From positions 434,001 to 498,000 of the forward strand of contig NZ_JAARLZ010000002.1 in NCBI RefSeq assembly GCF_011759365.1: a DNA stretch of 64,000 nt, in the 5' to 3' direction. How positions within the stretch are numbered: position 1 is the first letter of the stretch; every line of letters starts with the position of its first letter. This DNA is from Luteibacter anthropi (lineage in GTDB: Bacteria; Pseudomonadota; Gammaproteobacteria; Xanthomonadales; Rhodanobacteraceae). Both the position numbers and the translations under genes were made by a program. The notes beneath the pieces are model-generated. The model made no database searches. It was not told where the DNA came from and was given only the letters and a program-made list of their open reading frames with translations. This document shows positions 1-8,951 of the stretch, in pieces.

Positions 1-861
1 CTCCCTGGCGATGTCCTTCGCGATGACAAAATCGTGATCGTAGCCGCGACCATTGAGAAGCTGCTGCTCGGACTCACGCACGTTCTGGCCGATCGGCTTG
101 CCCTTGCGGAAATCGAACGGGGTACCCGCCACGGGCTTGATGTCACCCAGCGGAATCGCCGTGGCGTCCACCGGTATGTACTGATCGGCCGGGATCGTCA
201 GCCGCTGGTCCATGACCGAACCACTGCCCTCGCCCGCCAGGTTCCAGTAAGCATGGTTGGTGAGGTTGACGATGGTCGGCTTGTCGGTGGTGGCGCCGTA
301 GACAAGGGTCAGTCGGTTGTGCGCGTCCAGCGTGTACGTAGCAGTGGCCGTGAGCTTGCCCGGATAGCCCATGTCGCCATCGGGGCTGACGTAGGTGAAC
401 GTGACGCTGGCACTGTCCGCACTGCTCTTCACGTCACCCATCGTCCACAGCACCTTGTCGAAACCCTTGGTACCACCGTGAAGCGAGTTGGGGCCGTTAT
501 TGACCGGCAAGGTGTAGTCATGGCCGTCTAGCGTGAAGTGACCCTTGGCGATGCGGTTGGCATAACGACCCACCGTGGCGCCAAAATACTGCGGGTTTTT
601 CACGTAATCATCGAACCTGGCGTAACCAAGCAGGATATTGGCGGCATGACCCTGCCGGTCGGGTGTGATGACTTCCTGCAAGCCCGCGCCATAGGCCATG
701 ACGCGGATCTTCACGCCATGGCCGCTGTCGAGCGCCACGGCATCCACCCTGGTTCCATCGGGCAGCGTGCCGAAGCTTTCACGCTTTGCTTCGGCCGCGT
801 GCGTCGAGGCGGTTATCGCCATCGCCGCGCATAAGGCACCAACCAGCACTATACGTTGCAC
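1..861 (-). CDS. galM: Aldose 1-epimerase (galactose mutarotase), C-terminus beyond window
   Basis: Interconverts the alpha and beta anomers of aldoses, feeding galactose and glucose into catabolism. The reading frame is open from a GTG preceded by GGAAGGAG to the window edge (287 codons), so the last part of the protein (family about 340-380 aa) is missing. A hydrophobic N-terminus ending near THAAEA looks like a signal peptide, so the enzyme is probably periplasmic. Family motifs visible: the GRYANRI segment, NGPNSLHGG with the substrate-binding His, and GYDHDFV near the cut end. No gene partner is visible, since the downstream side lies outside the window. The family assignment is firm; the exported location is inferred from the N-terminus. 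Confidence 0.9.
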   Translation of the reverse strand, partial: MQRIVLVGALCAAMAITASTHAAEAKRESFGTLPDGTRVDAVALDSGHGVKIRVMAYGAGLQEVITPDRQGHAANILLGYARFDDYVKNPQYFGATVGRYANRIAKGHFTLDGHDYTLPVNNGPNSLHGGTKGFDKVLWTMGDVKSSADSASVTFTYVSPDGDMGYPGKLTATATYTLDAHNRLTLVYGATTDKPTIVNLTNHAYWNLAGEGSGSVMDQRLTIPADQYIPVDATAIPLGDIKPVAGTPFDFRKGKPIGQNVRESEQQLLNGRGYDHDFVIAKDIARE

Positions 862-993
862 GTCCGGCACTCCTTCCATAGCCCTTATCGGGATGCCGCA
901 TGCAAGCATATTGTATGATTAATGCGCAAGTATCTTTTTATGCGGCACTTTTCGTTGCGCGTCGCAGCATGGCGACGGATGGGCCCTTCCCCA

Positions 994-1734
994 TCACCAG
1001 CCATGCCGTGATTGCTGCGCATGGCCATCATGGAAGAAACCGCCGGTAGGCCCCATGGGGCTGAGTGTCGCCAGCTCCACGGCGGCAACCGCTGCATCTT
1101 CCACACGGCGATAGCCGCTGTGCCCGTTGAGGTCGGTTGCTGCGTAACCGGGATTGATGGCATTGACCTTGATGCCTTCGTCAAGCAGCTCTTTGGCGAG
1201 CTTCACGGTCAGCATGTTCAATGCGCTCTTGGATGCGCTGTAGCCAGGATAACCCACGGTCCAGATAAGGCCGCTCATGTCGGCCGTCTCACTGATGGAG
1301 CCGAGCGAACTGCTGACCATGACGATGCGTGCGCCCTCCGCTCGACGCAGCAACGGCAGGAAGGCCTGGGTGACTCGCATCGGCCCCAGCGTGTTCACGT
1401 CGAACATGAGGCGCATGTCGTCAATGGATTCTTCACTGGCCCGCGTTGTCGTCCCAATGCTGATGCCTGCATTGTTCACAAGCGCGTCCAGGGCAGTGAC
1501 CTCGCTCTCAAGTCGCGTACGGGCGGCTGCCACGCTCTGGGCGTCCGCTACGTCGAGCGTGATGGCATGCGCATCGAGGCCGGCGCTACGCAGTTCGGCG
1601 GCAGCTTTCTCGCCGCGCCCTGCATCACGGCATCCCAGCCAGACGGAATAGCCGCGTTCACCCAGCTGGCGTGCGATGGCGAAGCCAATGCCCTTGTTGG
1701 CGCCAGTGATGAGGGCAACAGGTTTACTCGACAT
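994..1734 (-). CDS. SDR-family NAD(P)-dependent oxidoreductase
   Basis: A 246-aa classical short-chain dehydrogenase/reductase. The Rossmann glycine motif TGANKGIG sits at residues 10-17, NNAG at 87-90, the catalytic Ser at about 141-143 and the YSASK pair Y165/K169, so all active-site residues are present. Carbonyl-reductase-like members of this group reduce aldehydes and ketones; the substrate cannot be read from sequence. The ATG follows AAAGGA at good spacing. It is divergent from the AraC-type regulator across about 150 bp, the usual arrangement for a regulator and its target, so inducible control by that regulator is likely. It is not obviously co-transcribed with the mutarotase gene downstream, which has its own start after 132 bp. 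Confidence 0.9.
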   Translation of the reverse strand: MSSKPVALITGANKGIGFAIARQLGERGYSVWLGCRDAGRGEKAAAELRSAGLDAHAITLDVADAQSVAAARTRLESEVTALDALVNNAGISIGTTTRASEESIDDMRLMFDVNTLGPMRVTQAFLPLLRRAEGARIVMVSSSLGSISETADMSGLIWTVGYPGYSASKSALNMLTVKLAKELLDEGIKVNAINPGYAATDLNGHSGYRRVEDAAVAAVELATLSPMGPTGGFFHDGHAQQSRHGW

Positions 1735-1888
1735 GAAAGCATCCTTTGACGTGTGGTGGCGATGGTCTATTTTTCGCCCGCGAACGCCGGACGAGCATCC
1801 CTCATCACGCCAGAGACTTGCCTGATCCTGCCAATTTGATTAGCTTCGAGATCGGCTGGCATACATCACCCGGTAAGGAGACGCCCCT

Positions 1889-2749
1889 TTGCTCGCCCAT
1901 CTGATCGCGATAGCGAACCGTCATAGAGCAGGTCTCCGCGTGCAGACCGCCGTGCCCCGGCTGGTCATCTGGTCGGCCGAAGCGCCGACCGAGCCGATTC
2001 CGGCGTTGTTCGAGCCGACGTTCTACATAATGCTTCAAGGCAGAAAACGACTCACCTTCGCCGGAAAGACATCCGACTTCTGCGCAGGCTCATGCTGCAT
2101 CGCCTCGGTCGGGCTGCCGTTTCTTTCCCAGGTGACCGACGCGACGCCGGAGGCACCCTATATCGGCGTCAACGTGATGCTCGACGCGGGCGTGATTGCC
2201 AGCCTGATGATGGACATGCCTGATCGAAGCGACGAGCCAGTGGGTGCCATCTCGACGGGCAAGGCGGAAGAAAGCATCCTGGAACCCCTGGGCCGCCTGC
2301 TCGGCCTGCTGGATACGCCCGCCGACATCCCGGTGCTGGCACCCCAGTTCGAACGGGAGCTTTTCTATCGCCTGTTGCAGGGCCCCATGGGCCCGAGGCT
2401 CCGCCAGATGGGCCATAACGGCGCGCGCTTCAGCCAGATCAAGATCGCGGCGGACTGGATCTGCGAGCATGCCGACCAGCCCATGAGCGTGACAAAGCTC
2501 GCCGAATCGATTGGCATGAGCGTCACCTCGTTTCATCGACACTTCAAGGCCATTACCGGGCATTCGCCGCTGGCCTATCAGCGGTATATCCGCCTGCTGG
2601 ATGCGCGTGGCCGGCTCGCTTCAGGGGCAGGCAACGTGACTTCCGTGGCCTTTGCGACCGGCTATGCCAGTGCTTCCCAGTTCAGTCGTGAGTACAAGAA
2701 GGCGTTTGGCGTTCCACCGGTGGTGGATGCGGCGTTGCTACGGCAGTGA
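1889..2749 (+). CDS. AraC-family transcriptional regulator
   Basis: A 286-aa regulator with an N-terminal AraC_N-type sensing domain (about residues 20-180) and a C-terminal double helix-turn-helix domain (about 185-285) ending in the typical YASASQFSREYKKAFG segment. I place the start at TTG because a strong AAGGAG lies 8 nt upstream; no ATG is close. It is divergent from the short-chain dehydrogenase gene, which is the most likely target. Regulators with this N-terminal domain commonly sit beside SDR or aldo-keto reductase genes. The gene ends just before a pair of strong hairpins. Inducer unknown. Confidence 0.9.
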   Translation: MLAHLIAIANRHRAGLRVQTAVPRLVIWSAEAPTEPIPALFEPTFYIMLQGRKRLTFAGKTSDFCAGSCCIASVGLPFLSQVTDATPEAPYIGVNVMLDAGVIASLMMDMPDRSDEPVGAISTGKAEESILEPLGRLLGLLDTPADIPVLAPQFERELFYRLLQGPMGPRLRQMGHNGARFSQIKIAADWICEHADQPMSVTKLAESIGMSVTSFHRHFKAITGHSPLAYQRYIRLLDARGRLASGAGNVTSVAFATGYASASQFSREYKKAFGVPPVVDAALLRQ

Positions 2750-2756
2750 TGTGATC

Positions 2757-2846
2757 GAAGACTCCGGCATCGCGAACGATCGCGATGCCGGAGTCTTCAG
2801 ATGTACCGATGATCGTAAAAGGGGCTGGACGACAACCCCCTTTTTT
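2757..2846. terminator. Two consecutive hairpins between convergent genes
   Basis: The first is a perfect 19-bp inverted repeat (arms 2757-2775 and 2780-2798, 4-nt loop). The second is AAAAGGGG/CCCCTTTT (2817-2824 and 2837-2844), which ends in a T-run on the plus strand and begins with A-rich sequence that gives T's on the minus strand. They separate the AraC gene from the convergent beta-helix gene and should act as a bidirectional terminator. Confidence 0.75.
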
Positions 2847-2851
2847 CGCGA

Positions 2852-4633
2852 TCAGTGCTGAAGTGCGCCCACATCCAGGCTACCATCCTGCGACAGGCGT
2901 GATGCTCCCGACTGATCCTGCGGACCTTCGAGCACCAGTCCCTTATTGAGACCGTAGGCCACGGCACGCGAATTCGCTGAAATACGCAGCGGGTATTTTC
3001 CCGTGTTGACGAAGAGCGGATCAGCCATCAAACCGCGGACAGCCCCACTCTTGTTCTGGAAGTCTTCCAGCGAGCGAGAGTTCACGTTATGCCACTTCCA
3101 CGTCGCCTTCGACGTGCCACCCGTGGTGAAGTAAACATTGTTCTCGAACCGGGCCGGCGTCGGGCCATTCGGATCGATGCTGTTGAGGAACAGCCCCTGC
3201 TTGTTCGCATAGAAGATATTGTTCGCCACCAGGTTGTCCTCGGCGTGGAACTGGATCTGGAATTCTCCCGAGCCTGACATCGACGTATCGTTGTTGACGA
3301 AAGTGTTGTTGATCACGGACGAATAGGTGGTGCCCCCCGCCTTGAGCTTATAGCCACCGATCGACATGCCCGTCACGATGTTGTCCCGCAGGACATTGTT
3401 CCGGGCAACGATGTTGCTGGTGATCTTCCCGTCACGCTCGCTCGCCAGCTCGATCCCGATATCCGACGTGCGGATGCTGTTGCGCTCGATCGTAATGAAC
3501 GCCCCGCCGTCCACGTAGATGCCGCCGGCAGCCGGCTGGAAGTCGTAGGCCGGGTTCTTCGTGGAGGTGATGTCGTAAACCTCGTTATCGGCGATCCAGC
3601 CATTGCGTGCCTGGTCGTCGACCGGCGCGGTCTTTTCACGGCCGATGGCATCGATACCGATATTGTTGTTGCCATGAATGGTGTTATGCGTAACCTGCCA
3701 GTTGGTCACATTGCCGTTGACCGACAGCGATTCGCTGTAACCCAGCGTGAGGTCATGCAGTTTGTTGCCGTCGATGATCACGTTGCTGATGGGTTTGGCT
3801 GTCGTGCCATAGATCGCCAGGCCAAACGCGTTGCCGTCGGAGGTATCCAGCGTGGTCTTGATGTCGTGGATATCGTTGTCACGAATCTCGATATGGTCGC
3901 CGCTGCCTTCCATGTAGATACCAGCGGGAACATTGTCGGCCACGCCCGACTCAAGCCCCTTCAGCTCCAGGTTCTTGATCCGCACGTAACTCACGCTGCC
4001 CAGGGTGATGATTCCCTGGTTTCCCGATGCCTCAAGCCCACTGCCATCGAGAATCGCCTTCTGTCCGTCGGCGGAGGTGATCGTGATATATCCCGCCGAG
4101 GCTGAGCCTGAGGCTGACACGGTCACCAGCTCGTTATAGGTGCCTGCGGCCAGCTGGATGGTCGCGCCGGCAGACACATTGTCGACAGCATGCTGGACCG
4201 TCTGCCATGGCGTCGCGGCGCTGCCGTCAGCGCCATCGTCGCCATTCGGCGCGACATAGTAGGTTTTCCCTGCCGTCACCGGCGCAGCCACCGATGCCGA
4301 GGTGGCGTCCGACGACAAGGGATCGTCCTTCGATACCGCGGCGATGGACACCTGGACGCGCCCCGCTTCACCGGCCGGTGCCTGATACAGGCCATCGGCA
4401 CTGATGGTACCCAGGCTGGGTGCGCCGCCCGGCACGCCATTCACCAGCCAGGTCACGTCACGCGTGGTCCCGCCCGTGACATTCGCGACGAACCGCTGCT
4501 GGCCATTGGCCGCAAGCGACGCGTCCCTGGGGGAAACCGTGACACTGACCCGGGCCATGGCGACATGACTGAAGGCCATGGCGAGTCCGGCGCACGCAAA
4601 CAATGAGGTGCGGTTAATAAATTGTTTTTTCAC
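2852..4633 (-). CDS. Secreted right-handed parallel beta-helix protein with Ig-like N-terminal domain
   Basis: About 593 aa from a GTG that opens with VKKQF, followed by a hydrophobic stretch and AMA, a convincing signal peptide. An open TTG lies further upstream (4702), but the leader it would add carries no exported-protein features. After the signal comes a short Ig/BIG-like region (about 30-110), then a DUF1565-type segment (YYVAPNGDDG...ATPWQTVQHA) and many NxIxxN-type turns typical of pectate-lyase-like beta-helices, including IEIRDNDIHDI and WIADNEVYDI. Such proteins bind or cleave acidic polysaccharides. Catalytic residues cannot be assigned, so an enzymatic role is open. It is transcribed toward the terminator pair shared with the AraC gene. 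Confidence 0.8.
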   Translation of the reverse strand: MKKQFINRTSLFACAGLAMAFSHVAMARVSVTVSPRDASLAANGQQRFVANVTGGTTRDVTWLVNGVPGGAPSLGTISADGLYQAPAGEAGRVQVSIAAVSKDDPLSSDATSASVAAPVTAGKTYYVAPNGDDGADGSAATPWQTVQHAVDNVSAGATIQLAAGTYNELVTVSASGSASAGYITITSADGQKAILDGSGLEASGNQGIITLGSVSYVRIKNLELKGLESGVADNVPAGIYMEGSGDHIEIRDNDIHDIKTTLDTSDGNAFGLAIYGTTAKPISNVIIDGNKLHDLTLGYSESLSVNGNVTNWQVTHNTIHGNNNIGIDAIGREKTAPVDDQARNGWIADNEVYDITSTKNPAYDFQPAAGGIYVDGGAFITIERNSIRTSDIGIELASERDGKITSNIVARNNVLRDNIVTGMSIGGYKLKAGGTTYSSVINNTFVNNDTSMSGSGEFQIQFHAEDNLVANNIFYANKQGLFLNSIDPNGPTPARFENNVYFTTGGTSKATWKWHNVNSRSLEDFQNKSGAVRGLMADPLFVNTGKYPLRISANSRAVAYGLNKGLVLEGPQDQSGASRLSQDGSLDVGALQH

Positions 4634-4759
4634 GGTTTTCAGCTCGGCGGGGAGGGGTCGCAAGAACTTATTCCTGCCGCCTTCGCCGCGAAAGCCCGCC
4701 AATCGTCTAAGTGACGGAAAGCACCTTATGGTGATTGGCGATTGAAATGGTCAAGACAA

Positions 4760-5179
4760 TCAAGTTTTCGACTTTCGTAAGCGACGCGAGGCGGCGACCG
4801 GCTCCGGAGGCGCAGCCTCGGCCAGCATCGAACGCAGACGGTTCCGTCTGCGCTCCAGATCCGCCATCTGACGCTCGATAGCCGCAAGCCGGGCATGTTG
4901 TAGGGGCGCCGTCTCGGGGCACGCCGCCGCACCTTCGACCATGAGCATGCAGCCAGGGAACGAACGGATTTCAGCAATGCTGAACCCCGCGCCGATCAGT
5001 CGTTGGACCTGCCTGACCTGGGTAATGGCGGCGACGGGGAAAAGGCGATAGCCGTTACCGGCCCGTGCCGAGGCGAGCAACCCGTGCTCGTCGTAATGCC
5101 GTATCGAACGAAGACTGGCGCCTGTTTCGTGGGCCAGTTCACCGATGGTCAACAGATCTTTGGGGGATGGCGACTTCAT
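4760..5179 (-). CDS. MerR-family transcriptional regulator
   Basis: 139 aa. The N-terminal winged helix contains LTIGELAHETGAS and IRHYDEHGLL, characteristic of MerR proteins, followed by a C-terminal coiled coil (about 80-125). A single Cys sits in the FPGCM segment and another shortly after, so metal or thiol sensing is possible but not demonstrated. It is divergent from the alpha/beta hydrolase, and the spacer between them carries a MerR-type promoter with a dyad, so this regulator probably controls the hydrolase and itself. Confidence 0.9.
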   Translation of the reverse strand: MKSPSPKDLLTIGELAHETGASLRSIRHYDEHGLLASARAGNGYRLFPVAAITQVRQVQRLIGAGFSIAEIRSFPGCMLMVEGAAACPETAPLQHARLAAIERQMADLERRRNRLRSMLAEAAPPEPVAASRRLRKSKT

Positions 5180-5203
5180 GCGGGAGAAAGATAGCGTGTT
5201 CGC

Positions 5204-5235
5204 TTGACTCTCACATCAGTGTGAGGGTTGAGACT
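5204..5235 (+). promoter_or_regulatory. MerR-type promoter with over-long spacer and dyad operator
   Basis: A TTGACT -35 hexamer (5204-5209) is followed by CTCACA-TCAG-TGTGAG (5210-5225), a perfect 6+6 inverted repeat, and by TTGAGACT as a weak -10 region. The 18-19 bp spacer with a central dyad is the hallmark of promoters that MerR proteins activate by DNA distortion. It reads toward the hydrolase gene and overlaps the region upstream of the MerR gene. Confidence 0.7.
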
Positions 5236-5268
5236 GCGCGGATCGTAATGATCCAGGACCTCCAACCC

Positions 5269-6186
5269 ATGCACGCTCGAATGCTCCGCCGCGCTTTTTG
5301 CCTGCTTCTCGTAACCATCACCATGATGTCCGCCCTGCCCGCCGCGCTGGCTGCCACCCGCGAATACACGGCCGTTGCCCCTGATGGCGTCACCCTGGCC
5401 GTCCAGGAATCAGGCAACCCCGAGGGCCCTCCGATCGTCTTCGTCCACGGACTGCTCGGCAGTCGCCTGAATTGGGATGCTCAGGTAAGCAGCCCCCTTC
5501 TCCAGCACTATCGGCTCATCACATACGACCTTCGCGGCCATGGCATGTCGAGCAAGCCGGCCGGGACAGAAGCCTATACGGATGGGCGCCGCTGGGCAGA
5601 CGATCTCGCGGCGGTCATCAAGACCACGCACGCTCGCAAGCCGGTGCTGGTGGGTTGGTCACTGGGTGCTGCCGTTATCACCCATTACCTTGCTGCCTAT
5701 GGCGATGGCGACATTAAGGGAGTGATCTACGTCGATGGGGTCATCGAACTGACGCCCGACCAGATCGTTGCCCACCCGGAGGTCTATCGGGACATGACCG
5801 CTCCGGACCTGAAGACGCATCTGGATGGCGAGCGTACCTTCCTCGCACTATGCTTTAAGAAGCAACCGGATCGCCCAGTCTTTGAGCGTCTGCTCGCCAA
5901 TGCAGCGCTGGCGTCATGGGATATGCAAAGGGCCGTTCCTTCGATGACGATCCCGCTGGTGAAGGGCCTGGGGCGGACTACCGTGCCGATGGTACTGATC
6001 TATGGTTCGGACGATGCGCTGGTAAAGGTTGGGCCATCGCTGGCGAGGGCCAAGGGTGTGAATGCACGAATTCGAAACATGCTGTATGACGGAGCGGGAC
6101 ATGCGCCTTTCCAGGAGCAGCCGGAGCGATTCAACCGCGACGTGGTGGATTTCATCAACGACATCGACGGCCATTCGAAACCTTAG
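5269..6186 (+). CDS. Exported alpha/beta-fold hydrolase
   Basis: About 305 aa. I chose the ATG after AGGACC; the next ATG (5281) is also possible. The N-terminus is a signal peptide ending near PAALA. Visible motifs are the oxyanion-hole HGLLG (about 60-64), the nucleophile elbow GWSLG with Ser near 131, the acid in YGSDDALV and the His in GAGHAPF, so the triad is complete. The substrate may be an ester, lactone or peroxide-type compound; the family does not fix it. The gene lies behind the MerR-type promoter and is probably induced by whatever the regulator senses. Confidence 0.88.
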   Translation: MHARMLRRAFCLLLVTITMMSALPAALAATREYTAVAPDGVTLAVQESGNPEGPPIVFVHGLLGSRLNWDAQVSSPLLQHYRLITYDLRGHGMSSKPAGTEAYTDGRRWADDLAAVIKTTHARKPVLVGWSLGAAVITHYLAAYGDGDIKGVIYVDGVIELTPDQIVAHPEVYRDMTAPDLKTHLDGERTFLALCFKKQPDRPVFERLLANAALASWDMQRAVPSMTIPLVKGLGRTTVPMVLIYGSDDALVKVGPSLARAKGVNARIRNMLYDGAGHAPFQEQPERFNRDVVDFINDIDGHSKP

Positions 6187-6252
6187 ATTCGGCATCGATC
6201 TCATCCAAGTCGGACCGAGCGAGCTGCGCCTCTTGAAGGAAGACCATACCCA

Positions 6253-6783
6253 ATGACCTGCCTCGACGACCTGGGCCAGCGCATCTGCGTGATGGGGCCC
6301 TCCAACAGCGGCAAGTCCACCTTGGCCAATGCTATCGCGCGTAAGCGAGGCTTGCCCGTTGTGCACCTCGACCGCTTGTTCCACGAGCCCAATACCGACT
6401 GGCAACCGCGACCGGAAGCCGAATTTTTATGTCTCCATGACGCAGCGATAAAGGGAGAAAGCTGGGTTATGGAAGGAAACTACACTCAATGCATCACACA
6501 GCGCCTGGCACGCGCTACGGGACTCATACTGCTTGACGTTTCCTCGACGACCAGCCTTCTTCGGTACTTCCGTCGTACGTGGTTCGAACGTCATCGGCCC
6601 GGTGCGCTGGAAGGCAGCGTCGATAGCATCAAATGGCAAATGATCCACCACATTGCCGTCGCGACCCCAGCAAACCGGCGACGATATGCGGAGATGTTTG
6701 AGAGCATCGATTTGCCAAAGTTGAAGCTGGGGCAGCCGGACGCAATCAATCGCTTCTGCCAATTGGAACGGCTCGGTATCTGA
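6253..6783 (+). CDS. Small P-loop NTPase, adenylate-kinase/FlaR-like
   Basis: 176 aa with a clean Walker A motif GPSNSGKST at residues 15-23, followed by VVHLDRLFHEP and WVMEGNY, the pattern of the adenylate-kinase-related proteins often labelled 'DNA topology modulation protein FlaR'. These are thought to be small-molecule or nucleotide kinases, but the substrate is unknown. The ATG follows GGAAG at about 10 nt. It lies 66 bp after the hydrolase in the same direction and may share its transcript. It is the last chromosomal-type gene before the accessory island. Confidence 0.75.
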   Translation: MTCLDDLGQRICVMGPSNSGKSTLANAIARKRGLPVVHLDRLFHEPNTDWQPRPEAEFLCLHDAAIKGESWVMEGNYTQCITQRLARATGLILLDVSSTTSLLRYFRRTWFERHRPGALEGSVDSIKWQMIHHIAVATPANRRRYAEMFESIDLPKLKLGQPDAINRFCQLERLGI

Positions 6784-7163
6784 GTCGCCCAGGCCGGATG
6801 TGAGTCATTCGCATGCCGCTCATCGCGCTACTGGCAACGCAGCACCAGACCATGTGTAAAAAAGCCCGCATTTACGCGGGCTCTGGTGATCTTCAATACT
6901 TTTTACTACCGAGCCACATCGGGCAACGGATCACTCCCCACTCGATCATCAACAGGTCTCGTAAACCCGCGTGGTTAAAGGGTTTTGCGATGATCGACAT
7001 GGGCCATTACCGTCGCCTTTACCGTCATCCGACGAGAGCTTTCTCTGCCGCGGAAGATGGAAAAGTTTGAGGGGCGACGACTCTAGCGACGACATCATCG
7101 ATCACCTCGCAAGATACAGGAGACAGCGAGTTCTGTCCCCTCTCCCATCTTCTATTGGTCTGC
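6784..7163. other. Gene-free left boundary of the accessory island
   Basis: 380 bp with no convincing coding region on either strand. It contains a terminator hairpin (6858-6882) and, at 6931-6947, a sequence TCACTCCCCACTCGATC that resembles the guaA 3' end (TCACTCCCACTCAATC at 21588-21603) apart from one extra C and one substitution. Base composition changes from G+C-rich to clearly more A+T-rich across this stretch. Confidence 0.45.
6858..6882 (-). terminator. Rho-independent terminator facing left
   Basis: AGCCCGC and GCGGGCT pair around a 6-nt loop, and on the minus strand the stem is followed by a run of T's (A6858-A6863 on plus). It would end leftward transcription coming out of the 589-aa gene about 280 bp away. 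Confidence 0.7.
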
Positions 7164-8933
7164 CTACGCTGGCCTTAGCAGTTTCTCGATAGCTGTGGCC
7201 ACTGTCCTTAAGGCATTGATAACGCCGTCCAAGACGAAATCGAGTGCCCGTCCGTAGCCTGAGTTGACGTTTGCTATGTCGAAGCCAAGCCGCTGCAGAG
7301 TCGTCAAGCACCGCTCAACGGCCTCGTGCGCATCGGCGATTCTTAGATCGTTGTTCAAGAACAAGGGGGCCGTGGATTCATTGCGATCGTTCCAACCCTC
7401 TGGTTCTTTAGCTGAGGCAAAGGCATCGCTTGCCTCCTCGTGAGCATTCAGCCCTTCGATGACGTTCAAGAGTGCTTGCAGCAACCGAAGACTTCCTAGC
7501 TCCTTGACAGCTCCCTTCGGACATCCAGCCCGCTCCAACAATAACTTGAGGTATCCGTTTGGAAGGCGCTGCCACACCTCGTGCAAGCCTTTGCAGCGAG
7601 CGAGGAACATCTGCTGCGTCATGTTCAACGGCGCAACCTGGGCCAACCGACCGAGAGCCGGATAGGCGAGCCAACCATTGGCTGCCACCTCTGCACGATC
7701 AAAGCCGGTCAGCTCTACTGCCGACTTGTTCAATCCCACGGTTGCACCTAGGGCGGAAAGTCCATCGCCCAATCGTAGAAGCACATCCAGCAGCCGCTGC
7801 ACCTTGGCGACCACATGCTCTTCTTCCAGGTCCACGTGCGCCAAGCCGGCCGGATCAATCGCAAAGGATCTGGCGTGCACTATTTCACGATCTGGTTTTG
7901 GCTTATACAACTCGCGCATCGGCACCTGGATTAGATTTCGTCCGACTCGCTGGCATTCAGTAAAACTCCACTGGCCCCGGTACGATGGGCTACAGGACCA
8001 CTTATCCCAAACATGAGCTGGCGTCGAGTCGTAGAAAACGCTCTGTTCGTACTTCTCCAAAAACCGATCGTCGAGATAAACCGTATCGTGTCCCACCAAG
8101 GCGTTCGCACGTGCGTGAGTCATGGGTTCAGCATCACCAGGCCACTGAATGCCTTCAGCGGTCTGCTCCGGACAAAGATCTGGCATCACCGCCTCAACTG
8201 AAGCCCACAGTTGGAGGAGAAGTCCGCCTCTATGCTCGCGAATGTCGAGCTCATACCAAGCGACCCCCTCAGCGGGCTTACGGACTAGATGGGGCTCTCC
8301 TCCCATGATTGCGCGGACTTCCGGGCCATCCGGTAGCAAGGCTGAGTAGTAGAAGACGCGCACGCCTCGGGCTCCTCGCAACCAAAGGTAGCGACGGAGG
8401 TACTCATTCGACATGCGCCAACTGACCGATCTCTTCAAGCTCCAGTGATAGTCACTGGAAACCTCTCCCTCTGCCACACCAATCTCTGGGAGACCCAAGT
8501 CGTCGTAGACCAAACGCTGCTGATCGTTCCCGACACAACGGGGTGTCAGTCCAAGCGTCATCCAGACTTTCTCGGCTAGATTGAAGGTGTAGAAAGAGCC
8601 ATTACCCCATGCCGCAACAATATAGTCATACCCCGATATTGACGGAACGAAACTGGCGGAGCAGCCACGCTCATCACCCGCAGGTACGGAATACTCAACC
8701 ACACCATTGCCGGCTTCAGAAGGAACTTCTATGCCCCCTTCATCCAGCCCAGGAACCACGGCCATTAGCAGATGTAGGTGCTCGGCCTGCCCCCCATGTA
8801 GATCGGATTCGTGCATGGAGGCGACCTCCACGACTTGTTCTGGCGACAAGCCGACAGGCTCCAACAGGCCGCGCAGCCTTGGTGGCAGGACGTGAGCTGG
8901 GATGGGAAATGCTGCCAGGTAATCAAACGGCAT
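7164..8933 (-). CDS. Large uncharacterised protein with C-terminal R-x4-H (HEPN-like) motif
   Basis: 589 aa, not recognised as a named family. The N-terminal two thirds are mixed alpha/beta with no catalytic motif I can name. The C-terminal ~120 residues are helical and contain NNDLRIADAH, in which R531-x4-H536 fits the Rx4-6H signature of HEPN ribonuclease domains, followed by RALDFVLDG. The ATG has AGAAG just upstream. The start lies 18 bp after the stop of the 345-aa gene, so the two form an operon. Codon use is less G+C-rich than the flanking core genes, consistent with acquisition. It is likely a defence or toxin-type unit, inferred from motif and location only. Confidence 0.6.
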   Translation of the reverse strand: MPFDYLAAFPIPAHVLPPRLRGLLEPVGLSPEQVVEVASMHESDLHGGQAEHLHLLMAVVPGLDEGGIEVPSEAGNGVVEYSVPAGDERGCSASFVPSISGYDYIVAAWGNGSFYTFNLAEKVWMTLGLTPRCVGNDQQRLVYDDLGLPEIGVAEGEVSSDYHWSLKRSVSWRMSNEYLRRYLWLRGARGVRVFYYSALLPDGPEVRAIMGGEPHLVRKPAEGVAWYELDIREHRGGLLLQLWASVEAVMPDLCPEQTAEGIQWPGDAEPMTHARANALVGHDTVYLDDRFLEKYEQSVFYDSTPAHVWDKWSCSPSYRGQWSFTECQRVGRNLIQVPMRELYKPKPDREIVHARSFAIDPAGLAHVDLEEEHVVAKVQRLLDVLLRLGDGLSALGATVGLNKSAVELTGFDRAEVAANGWLAYPALGRLAQVAPLNMTQQMFLARCKGLHEVWQRLPNGYLKLLLERAGCPKGAVKELGSLRLLQALLNVIEGLNAHEEASDAFASAKEPEGWNDRNESTAPLFLNNDLRIADAHEAVERCLTTLQRLGFDIANVNSGYGRALDFVLDGVINALRTVATAIEKLLRPA

Positions 8934-8951
8934 AATTCTTCTCGTAAGGTT

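Noticed and set aside
6813-7070. 85-aa frame in the left boundary of the island
   Set aside because: It runs through a terminator hairpin and has no recognisable domain.
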